The notes under the pieces: model-generated | What the model was told of the DNA's origin: nothing | Database searches by the model: none | Seen by the model: only the letters and a program-made list of their open reading frames with translations | In this document: positions 12,856-22,256 of the stretch, in pieces | How positions within the stretch are numbered: the first letter of the stretch is position 1 | Layout of the letters: each line of letters opens with the position of its first letter | NCBI GenBank assembly: GCA_002794785.1 | Contig: NBBA01000011.1 | Span: 1,054,001-1,118,000, forward strand | DNA from: Coniferiporia sulphurascens | Taxonomy: Eukaryota; Basidiomycota; Agaricomycetes; Hymenochaetales; Hymenochaetaceae | Reading direction: 5' to 3' | DNA: 64,000 bases | Program-made: the position numbers and the translations under genes

Positions 12856-13568
12856 TTCAACTCCAGTCTATCGGAGTCCGACGACACCAGTCGTATGTTG
12901 CTATCACTATTACGGTCTCTTCTTTTTCCTTCTCTTTCGCGCGCTTGCTTAATATCACACGTGCATACGATAGATGATCATGAGTAGCAGCTCACACAGA
13001 TGAGCAGACAATGGCGGAGGAGGGCAGTATGGACTGAATGATTCTTCGCTGTATTAGGAGGATGTAGTAAGCGTCTCCGAGTAAGAGAAACCCCGCTCTG
13101 CATTGCACATATGCCGGTGTTCTTGGTGCTGAGGCAATGACCAATGTTGATACATGATATACTATATTTGTTGAAACTAAGGAGTGACCTTTGAGCGAGT
13201 AATACTGGGCTATTTGCGTCCGTAGAAGGAGGAAGGATCGGCGGTCAGGGCCCACGCGTATTAATGCCGTGACGTCACTGACCATCCACGTTTATCTTTT
13301 CTTCCGAGGTCGGGCTTATTTACCTCCGCACCGTATACAGCCGGCCGCTTTCGCTTTATACCTTTCGCTTCAAGATCCCTATGCTAAAAATCAATCTACA
13401 CGCGGAGGTCTCGTATACATGTATACAGCATACAGACGGACGGAAGAGCAATACGTAGATTTATGCAACCTTTGCACATCGAGCGTACTCCGCGAACGCC
13501 GAAGAGATGAAAGGAAGTAGAGTCTGGATAACTTCAATTTTTTCCCGCAGTAGCTGAGATGGCGTGTG
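12856..13568 (-). pseudogene. Fragment resembling the 3' part of the neighbouring A-type gene
   Basis: Between about 13285 and 12992 the minus strand has an open stretch that resembles two blocks of the A gene just to its right. The block DRRSFLLLR (about 13235) parallels NRRPFLFACAPG of A1 (about 13930). The block YYILLIQRRIIQSIL (about 13040) parallels the A1/A2 helix AIEMYLILMRHIL / AIEAYLTTLQLFI. The underlying DNA is also similar (GAGGAAGGATCGGCGGTCAGG versus GAGGAAGGGTCGGCGGTTAAG). No 5' half with the PPPY leader is visible, so it is best read as a truncated duplicate. The rest of this interval shows nothing. Confidence 0.35.
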
Positions 13569-15001
13569 TCAGACTAACCCGTTCCTTTCCTGCTTGAATA
13601 CACATACCAAGAACCCCCCAGCCCCTGATTCTGGGTCGTAATCCGGCAACGTTAGCGCGATGACGCCCTCCTCCATGAGCTACGAAAGAAGATCAGCTCG
13701 CTTTCCAGCTAGTCATGGACGGCCCGCTTACAATATCAAAGGCTTCTAGAATATGCCGCATTAATATCAGGTACATCTCGATGGCGCGTGCTGTGCTATC
13801 GAGTTCGGGTAGAATGGAATCTTGTTTTTCTTCTGAACGTGCAGGTTAGGAAGCACGGCTTCGAAAATGCGTGTTCAAGGCAGTGACTCACGTTGTGGAC
13901 TAGTCTGTTTCCGGGTGCACATGCAAAGAGGAAGGGTCGGCGGTTAAGACAAGTTCGCCCGACCCATGAATTGAAAAATCCTACCGATTGTGTTTCGTGG
14001 AACGTCAATGTCGCAAGGGCAGCCGATGATGCGAACCGCACCCTACGCCACGGCCTTTCCTCGTGCAATACAGACATCGTTGCTGCCGCTGCCGCCGCCG
14101 CATTGCGTATGCTGTCTTGAAGACTCTTAGGCATGTTCAACTGTGTTCTAGAGTAAAATGATGATCGGCATAAACATACCACTACTCTATCGTTGCTCGT
14201 ACTTCTACGGCGACGATTAGGGGACGCAAAATTATGTCAGGAAGGGCTCCTATCGAAGTTTGGCGCACTAACACAAACATGCGTACCTGCTATCACCGCT
14301 TCTCGCTTCGTAGCGATCGCGCAGCTCGGTTGCAGACACGACCCTTTCGCGAAGGCTCTTGATCGCCTCAAGGAGAGCGTGGGAGTCTGCGCAATTTCTT
14401 TCTAGATTCTTTCTCTCGGTGAGCACGCTCTGGGGAAATAACGAGGTGATATCGATTAAATAACTGATGCCCGAAGAAATAGACTGTCTCGAAGGCTACA
14501 ACGTACACGGACGAGTGTCTTCAGCTCTGTCGTCTTGTCGTCCAGGTTCGCTATTGAAAGACTTGCGAGTTCTAGAGGATCACAAGAGAAGTCTAGAGAA
14601 CACAATGTAAGTTAAGTGCTACAAGAGTGTAAACTAAAGATGGGAATACCGTCGATCAAGTCATTCGTGTTTAGGCAAAACTCCTGAGACCGTGACATGA
14701 ACGCCGCGAGTTCCAGTTCCACGCCCGCAAGATCCTGTAATTCCAGCCCAGCCGACCAACTGATATTTTTCTGCTTTAACGATCTGAGGATTCCCAGCTC
14801 AAGCGAGAGGCTCTTCGTGGTCATCTTGATCTGGTTCGAGCACAGATGTGTCCGGACGAACGCTTCCGAGTCGGCCTCGGATAGCATGGGCTTTTCAGTT
14901 TCGGAGTAGGGCACATCGGCGGTCTTTGGAACCTCAGCGCTAGGGTTTCCTGGGCTGTACGGTGGCGGTTGGCCTGAGCGGGAGAAATCGAGCAGCTGCA
15001 T
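13569..15001 (-). CDS. A-type helical protein, copy 1 (candidate partner of B1; possible ClyA-like alpha-pore former)
   Basis: No function is established from sequence. The start at 15001 opens with a proline-rich leader containing PPPY (residues ~11-16), followed by long amphipathic helices (SNQIKMTTKSLSLELGILRSL; LQDLAGVELELAAFMSRS) rich in Leu, Glu and Lys. An internal exon lies at about 14300-14440 (NLERNCADSHALLEAIKSLRE). A late exon at about 13800-13730 carries AIEMYLILMRHILEAFDIV, and the reading ends at a TGA at 13569-13571. The same order of blocks occurs in copy 2 at 17702-19243, which is the main support for the gene. It is divergently paired with B1. The helical build and the pairing resemble two-component alpha-helical pore-forming proteins (XaxAB/YaxAB type), but this is inference. 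Middle exon borders are unresolved and decay cannot be excluded. Confidence 0.5.
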
Positions 15002-15691
15002 CTTGAATTGTCGACTAGGCGGGTACCTTAGAACTGAGGAAGTGGAGGCCAGCTAGTAAGTGCGATGTTGCTGGTTGACCTAACCCCCGTGTTGCTGGTC
15101 CGCAGTGTTGCTATCAAAGCGAGGACATGCATGCGTTCGAAGCGTGTTCAGTTCCAGTTTATGAATAGCTTCTCGTCACCCAATGTTCTGGCCATCAGCA
15201 CGCGTACTGCTACTACACACACGTAAACGGCATTCTCACATGTTCTTCGCATATTTACCCACAAAATATCTCCGGGATAGCATCTCAGCTTTGCGTCTGG
15301 CAAAGGAACCATGTCGATGGCGCGTCAACATCAGGTAGTACTCAATCTCGAGGCAAAGGGATTGGAATAACCTAGTTCGGCACACGGCGGCTCGATGTGT
15401 GCATTTCAAACTCCGACTAAAATCAAATCATCAATTTCGAAATTAAGCTTCGATTTCCGCCTTCCTCCCACAATTTTCCTAAGTATAAGCACAGACGCTG
15501 TGTAATGCCGTCTCAACGTGTTCATCGCATTTTGTCTCATCCTGGGGTTGCTTGTGAGAGCAATCTTGTCTACAAGCTACTGCGAGCACCTTATCAAGAC
15601 ACCTCAGCGGTGGTACTCAGATTCTACTTTGGACTCGGAGCTCTTATAGTCTCTACCAAGCTGTTGCGGTCTCTGAACAAGTACAATCGCC
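15002..15691. promoter_or_regulatory. Divergent intergenic region of A/B pair 1
   Basis: The A1 and B1 start codons point away from each other across 690 bp. The corresponding region of pair 2 is about 1 kb. The shared head-to-head geometry suggests co-expression. No specific site was recognised. A stretch at about 15255-15350 (ATGTCGATGGCGCGTCAACATCAGGTA) resembles A1-internal sequence near 13770, another trace of local duplication. Confidence 0.35.
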
Positions 15692-17271
15692 ATGAGTGGA
15701 TCTACGTCTACGCCCAAAACAGTCGATGCTTTGATCACCAATACGCAAAAGGGCGGCAAGGCCTTTGAACCTGTCAACACTGCACTAGCAGAGATACTTT
15801 TTCTGGCTAGGGACTCCGTGTATGAACCTAGCTTCAAAGGGTTCTTTGAGCATTGCAGAATCCTCAGTGAAGTCAGATGGTTGCACTCCGCTATAACCGA
15901 GAAAGATACTGATTATGCGAAAAGAAACACCGAGAGTTTATTTGGATGTCGCAGGAAATAGCTGTACCGGCTATTCGCTTCCTGAGCGGTGAGACTTTCG
16001 GGTTTGTCTTGTGGAGAAAACCGCCGCTCAAACCCCGCGTTTGTAGACTTCTTGGAGGCAGACCTTTGGTCGGTCCTCAGTGATAGTAATGCCTCGATAG
16101 GAGAAAAGCGAGATAAGGTTATATACTACTCCTCAGTATGATCTATCCTCTTTATAACGCCAAAGGACTGCCCCCACTGACCTTTTTACTATGGCTAGTT
16201 GGTTAGGGAACGATCTGAGAGCTCTAGGAAGTCTAGACTTGCGGAGGACTTCCATTCGTTGAGATATGCCATCGCGGCGCTGCCTGCCAACTTTACCTCG
16301 CTTGTCGATACCGTAAAGAGGAAGGCCGAAGCTGACAGGAAGGCTCTCAACGATTGCAAGAATAAGATGGAAGTGTAAGTCCAGGTTCGATTCTAAAGTC
16401 GATCGGAGAGACTGAATAAATGATCAACACTGAAGTTGTGAGGCATGGGTAAGTCTACTACAGGGCTATAACGTCCGGGTGCTATTAGGCTGACACTGAT
16501 TCTGATAATCGCAGATCGGAGTGTCGCAGGCCGTAGCTTGCTCTTCCTATATTTTGCGTAGTCCCACGGCAAGTCGTTCTTTCGAACTCAGCAACCGCAG
16601 ACGGTAATTAAACTAATGATGGGTTCCTTCACTTAAGAAATGGATCGTTTTGGCCGTCGGGCTACTTGCAACACTCATTAGCTCGGAAGGTACGTTCAGG
16701 TTCACACCCGTTGTCAGGCCACACCACGGCCGCTTACGTTTTACGCGTGCAACGTGTGTGCCTGCCGCTGCTCGATCTGACTGAACTTTCCGCGTCCGAA
16801 GCTTACAAGGAGGCGTCTGAGGAAGCGAAATCGAAGGGCAAACTGAAGCCCGATGCGGACTTCGCGCCGGTGCCTATATTTGCCGTTTTGGAGCAATGCG
16901 AGAAAACGTTCAAGGAAACGGGCTCCGAAATAGTCGCGTTTGTCGATGTTTGGAAACAGGTGAGCGCTGCTGGTCCGCTCGAGCCGGTGTCGTGGAGACA
17001 CGGTCCGGCCTCAAACGGCCGCATAATAACGAATTGTTTTTATATAAAACCTCAATAGGCGGACACAGCCCTCCAGAAATTACGGACACAGTTAGACCAC
17101 CTACAGGTTAACAATGTATGTGGTCTTTCTTTCTGACAAGATGTAGGGCCTCCTCACCGAGGTCATTAATCCTAGACTCCTCGCGATATCCCCTCCGGAA
17201 AGATGCGCGAGATGTTTGCGGCCTTGCGTAGCGACTTGGAGTCGTACAGTACGGCGACGTTAATCCGTTGA
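15692..17271 (+). CDS. B-type helical protein, copy 1 (candidate pore-forming-like partner of A1)
   Basis: No function is established. The ATG at 15692 begins MSGSTSTPKTVDALITNTQK, then a helix (AFEPVNTALAEILFLARD) closely matching B2. A later exon (about 16200-16376) is rich in charged helix residues (FTSLVDTVKRKAEADRKALND). The exon near 16740-16958 ends with a coiled-coil-like segment (LEQCEKTFKETGSEIVAFVDVWKQ) that parallels B2. The last codons, LRSDLESYSTATLIR with a stop at 17269-17271, match the end of B2 (LRGNLEKYSAANLMC). The central hydrophobic part expected from B2 lies between about 16400 and 16700 and is hard to read here, so this copy may be damaged. The helix-hydrophobic-helix plan is reminiscent of ClyA-superfamily proteins; this is a fold-level inference only. 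Confidence 0.5.
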
Positions 17272-17701
17272 TTCGAAAGTTGAATGGATTCCGTTAATGG
17301 TCTAGCATAGTTTATACATAGAATGTTGTAATGGGTAAGATCATGCCCATAGTTGCGGTAGTCTTAGTCAGTCGGTCCGAACAAAGTGTACAATTAAACT
17401 CAATGCGGTTCGTCGGCAAAGTGCGAAATTAGCGGCAACAGCAGCGGATGTTATAAAATTATAGCGAGGCAGTAGTGTTTGTACAGAGTATATACACTAA
17501 AGTAGTAGCGGCGGCATACAGGGAAAGGGAAGCCGGCGTTACATTCAAAAGAGTGCCCGTGGAAACCTTACACCACTCGGACACAGGAATACGCCTCGAG
17601 CGCCGAAGAAATACAGGGGAGCAAGCTTTGGAGCACCTCAATATTGCGCCAAAGTGGCTAATATGGAGCATTAGGGGAGATATTTCTCGGAGGCTTTTGA
17701 T

Positions 17702-19243
17702 TATTCAATACGCACCGATGAGCTCACGTCTACATCATCACCAGCTCTGGATTCGCGTTCGAGCAACTCAATGACGCGGTTACTCTCTTCTTGGAGCTAA
17801 ATTGTAAAAGTTTAGTTTGGGGAAAAAGCCGACACATAAGGAAGTGTCTTACGAGGTTGAGGACTCCTATGAAGAGCTGCAGCGTAGTCAGGTATGCCTC
17901 GATCGCCTTCTTCTTGTTGTCGATTAGGACCATACACTGCTCGTACTTGTAGCTTTCGATGGGAATGACGTATCCGTGACTCGAGCTTGGATCTTCGGGT
18001 TCAGCTTCGCCTTTCCAAAGAATACGTTAGAATTTGTACGGACACGTATAGTTGTGATACGCGGGCATTCACTCACTGTCTGTCGCATTACGGCCGAGTC
18101 GAAAAAGCTACGGTATTGAATAAAGAGCTGTGAGAACCGGAACCATCTCGTTGTCTATTCGCCTACCGAGGTGTTAAGTGGCATGAAGATGGTGTACGCG
18201 GCCAATGAAGATAGAATTACGCTTATCCATGGGTTTCCAGACGTTACTGCTACCGTTTCCACTGCTAAAGCGGTTAAAGTGCGTATGGCGAACTGGGGGC
18301 CCGTGAAGTATCAGTGACGCAGTATACTGTGGATGTATATGATCCAGTGGTTTACCTGGAGCTGCGTGAAGCGTGTTCTTGGAATGAAGTATGTCGGAAA
18401 CCTCAAATTTCACCATTAACAAGCGGACTCACCCGTTCATTCGATCCGCAAGTATCCTTTGAGAGTCGTAATCGCGGTACGCTTCACTAGGAAAAAGGTT
18501 GTTCTCGTAGATCGTCCTGATCTTTTTTCGCAGTTTCTTGACTTGTCCAAGTAACAAGTGCGATTTCAAGAAGGTTTCGTCCATGACCTTCTTCTCTTTG
18601 CTCATATTCTAGTTTTCGAGGCGTAATTATTTTCAGCATAGATTACAAGCATAATTTATGGATTGGCCGCTTCGCAAGGGAGCACCATACCTGATTAGAA
18701 TACTTCAGTCCAGAAATTTTGGCCTCCAAGCTGGCTTTTGAGGAGCGCGCGAGCTCTAAAATATTAGCGGAGAAGTCTAAAGGGCTGCAGTGAGTACTTG
18801 AGATACGTCCGATTTGAACTGGAGTCTGACCGTCAATGAAGACATTCGCTCTTGCACTGGACTCCTGCGAGCCCCATACAAGCTCTACAAAGCTCTGTTG
18901 GATATCAGACCAGAAGTAAGTGTCTAGTATAATATGGGAGGAGAGCTCCAGTCAGGAACAAGAAATATATTACCTTGCCGATTTGTGAGAGCTCCTTCAG
19001 CTCCGGTATGTCGAGCGACTTGATACTCCTCTCGGAGGACGGGTTACTCTCCATCGTTTGTCTGAGGCTCTCCGTGAGCTTCTTGATCTCGCTCGTGTGG
19101 AAGACAATTCGGGCGAGCATCCCGCCATGTTCGCCTAGGATATCCGCCGATGGGGGCGCGTCGGAGATGATTCGGAGCTCGCTCAGGCTGGTGGGGCTTT
19201 GAGTGTAGGGCGGCGGCGACCCCTGTTGATGGGAGTTCTGCAT
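17702..19243 (-). CDS. A-type helical protein, copy 2 (candidate partner of B2)
   Basis: The start at 19243 gives MQNSHQQGSPPPYTQSPTSL, a proline-rich leader with the same PPPY as copy 1, then helices (HGGMLARIVFHTSEIKKL; SIKSLDIPELKELSQIGK). An exon at about 18606-18437 begins with SKEKKVMDETFLKSHLLLGQ and continues as a basic helix. The next clear exon, about 17950-17850, reads VLIDNKKKAIEAYLTTLQLF, and the C-terminal exon ends at a TAA at 17702-17704. All block boundaries have plausible GT-AG sites, and this copy looks more intact than A1. No enzyme motif or signal peptide is visible. Divergent pairing with B2 and duplication of the whole pair argue that A and B act together. Confidence 0.55.
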
Positions 19244-20264
19244 TTTGTCTGGCTACGCCCATAAGAGAGGTGGGAGAATCTGTATTTGTATTGTCACATA
19301 GCTCAGACACGCCTGAAACGGACTTTTGCGAATGCTGGTTTCCTTCAGGAGGATGGTGTACATGCATAGACGCCTCTTACGGAACAATACGTGGGACCTT
19401 CCGGATGGCTCGAAGCCTGGCTGTCGAAGAAGTGTTCACACACGCTAATGAGATCAGTTCCCAAGGGCCATCGGGACTTGCTAATGTTGGTATAGCCCTG
19501 ACTTCGAACTTCTGCCAGCTAGTGTAAGACTTTGGCGCTGGCAAGCTTCCGGACGCCTTTGAATGAAGATCGAGAACGCCTTGCGTGTTCCGCCAGCCGT
19601 CGTGCACCTTGTGCATGCACAAGGTATCATGATTCATGCTGGCATGCCATTCGCCGGTGTCACGGAGAAGGGCAGCGAGAGGTGTGACAAACGTGTGACA
19701 ATGCGCGTTTTAAGAGATATTTAGCACGCGATTCTAAACTCCGTTTATAAAGTTGAATCTCCGGAATTCGCCTCCGCCCCAGCAACTCAGATGTGCCACT
19801 CATGTTACTGCCCAGTGTGGTTTCTCACCTTGGAATGGGGCGCACAAACACCCTTCGAGCTTAGAATTTGCATGATCGAAGCGGAAAACAACGCCCTGCG
19901 CTCATGTACGCAAGCTTCCGATGTGATACTAGTTTTCCAACTACAGTCACCGCATGTCTTGTGCCCTATCGGGTGCACAGCAACGTAACTTGTGATGTAG
20001 ACTTGTGATAGCTGCGATGTCAGTGGCTTCATTTCATCTCAATACTCCACTCTTCCTGCTGATACTCGCCCTCGCAACGCTCCCGGTCATCCTTCTTCCG
20101 TACGGCGCAGCAGCGATGCTCTCCTGTACAAGAGAAGCACTTGTTCGTGTCCGCAGGATCCAGAGAAAATAGACCGCCGCAGCCAGTCAACCGGGAATCC
20201 CTAGCTGCGCTCGTAAGTCGCCACATTACACCACTCTACACATTTCCTGTAGCATACACCCAGA
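19244..20264. promoter_or_regulatory. Divergent intergenic region of A/B pair 2
   Basis: About 1 kb separates the A2 and B2 starts. It holds only short open frames without family resemblance. A small palindrome (TTGTGCATGCACAA) lies at about 19609-19622. Shared regulation is inferred from the head-to-head layout. Confidence 0.3.
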
Positions 20265-21793
20265 ATGGCGATTACTGAGAAGATGCACACCGGGAATGCG
20301 CCGTCCTATTCCGATATATTCACTATTGTCAAGACACCGCTCTCAAAGAATGTCGATATGTTGATTAGGAAGGCGCAGGACGGCGGCAGGCTCTTCGACG
20401 CTGTCAACACCTCTCTGGGGGAGGCGCTTGGTAAGACGAGGGGCACCGCGTATGAGGCCTGCCTCATGCGCGTTTCGGATAAGACTAAAGAGCTGAGGAA
20501 GGTCGGTGTGCAGCACCGGAATAATTCGTGAAATGTACTCATGCATTATTGACCTGTTGTGTTTTAGGACATTCGGGAGCATATATGGAAGTCGCAGGAC
20601 TTGGCCACTCGGGCAGCCGTCTTCATAGACGGTATGTACTCTTAGTATAAACATATAAATTCCGGACTGATGTTTGTATACAGATTTTATACTCGCGGAC
20701 GTCCTGACGTTCCTAAGCAGCCCCGAGCACACCTATGCCACAAAGCTCTTGAGACTCACTTTTTATTCATCCGTAAGGAGGGGGATTGCCTCATTCATGG
20801 CTCGATTATAACATTGATATTTATTATGCAATACAGCAAATTGCAGAGAAGTCTAGTTCAGCGCAAACGTTTAGGGGAAACTTCTCTGCTTTGAAGGATA
20901 GGGTAGGAGACTTGCCAACCACGTTTAAAGGAGAAATCGACGCGGCGAAAGTCAATGCGCAGGACAACGATAAGCCCACGATGGAGGCCATAACCAAGGC
21001 GGAGAGTAAGATGGAGACGTAAGTGCCAGATTTTTTTTGTCGTATTGAATGCTTATCCTAATCGGTGGCCGAAGTTTCGATCAAGTTGTAAGCGTGTCAA
21101 CTCATTGACGTCTTCCGTTACTGAGCTGACACCTGCTTTGTGGTTGGAACAGGCCACTGCGGCGCGGGTAATAGCTGGTACTGCGACTCTGTTTGTTGGG
21201 CCAGTGGTGAGTTTGTGTACTAGCAGGGAAGAGTAATTTATCAAGTTAATATCAGGGATGGAGCGTTGCTGCTGGAGGTCTTGCAATATCTCTCGTCTGC
21301 ACGAATCGTATGCTGCCGTGGTCAATACAAGTGCCCCAGCACGTTCTGATTTATGTTTTATGAAGGTCGCCTTGCAGCACAAAAGGAGAAAAAGCAATTG
21401 GAGGCGCGTTTTGAGCCGTACTGGAAGGCGGTGGAAGAAGCGCTCGTGCTCTGCAAGAAGAACTTTGAGGAGATTGGAGCTGAGCTAGAAGAATTCGTCA
21501 ACGTGTGGAGACTGGTGCGTGGCGGTGCCGATTCTTGTTTTCCGCACTAGTCCGGGGGCTGAGGGGCGGCGATTAAACGGCAGGCAGGGACGCTTCTCCA
21601 CAAGCTGCAGACGAAACTGGAGATTCTGCAGCCCGAGGACCTGGAGAGGGTACGTGATTCGGGCTGAGGAGATTGGGGCGGCGGCGGCTAATAAATCGCA
21701 CAGCTGCCTATGCGGTTCGAAGGAATGCGGACGACGTTTTTCGATCTACGGGGAAACCTAGAGAAGTACAGCGCAGCGAATCTGATGTGCTGA
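20265..21793 (+). CDS. B-type helical protein, copy 2 (ClyA-superfamily-like candidate)
   Basis: The ATG at 20265 opens MAITEKMHTGNAPSYSDIFT, then helices (DMLIRKAQDGGRLFDAVNTS). Exon 1 ends near 20501 before an intron. Mid-gene exons carry SALKDRVGDLPTTFKGEID and KAESKMET (about 20880-21020). A hydrophobic stretch follows, split by a short intron at about 21205-21257: ARVIAGTATLFVGPV, then a small-residue-rich second strand or helix. The tail is a long charged helix (AVEEALVLCKKNFEEIGAELEE, about 21430-21500) and the stop is at 21791-21793. Long helices around a single central hydrophobic hairpin are the plan of ClyA/Hbl/Xax-type pore formers, in which the hairpin enters the membrane. Homology is not demonstrated; a structural role unrelated to pore formation is possible. 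Confidence 0.55.
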
Positions 21794-22256
21794 GTTGTAC
21801 GGCTTTTCGACACGTGACTGGCATGGGGTTGGTGACGTTCTGCGATGACGGCGCGAGGCCGCTGGGCCGCGGAGGCGGAGGATGGAAGCCGGGGCCGACC
21901 GAGCTGGGATCGCCGGCCGCGGGTAGATGGGTAACCGGGTGCGGGTCGGGCCGCACCGAGTGTGGGCGGGGAGTCGGTCCGTGTATGGTGCAAGTCCGGG
22001 AATAGTCTAATGAAGGCCGAGAGGGGATATATTAGCGCCCGCTGGTTCGAATTTAAAATATAAAGAAATGAAATGAAAAGAAAACAAGCCGGACGCGTCG
22101 CCGGTTGATCAGCGCGCTAGTCCTTCTCTGTCCAATATTACCAGCAAATGGCCAACCTGTCCCGCCTGTCACGTCCTCTGCTTTGCCATCATCCCCTTTC
22201 TCTTTCTCTCTTTCTCTCCCCCTTCCTCCCCCCGTTCCCTCTCTCCTCCTCCGCTC
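21794..22256. other. Intergenic region ahead of the G-alpha gene, with CT-rich leader
   Basis: A GC-rich stretch (about 21850-21980) is followed by an AT-rich patch (22050-22085). A pyrimidine-rich run at about 22190-22250 (TTTCTCTTTCTCTCTTTCTC) lies directly before the G-alpha start and is probably its 5' leader or promoter. Confidence 0.35.

Noticed and set aside
13893..14120. 75-codon plus-strand frame with an alanine run inside the A1 region
   Set aside because: The Ala run comes from a GCC/GCT trinucleotide repeat, and the minus strand carries the exons that match copy A2.
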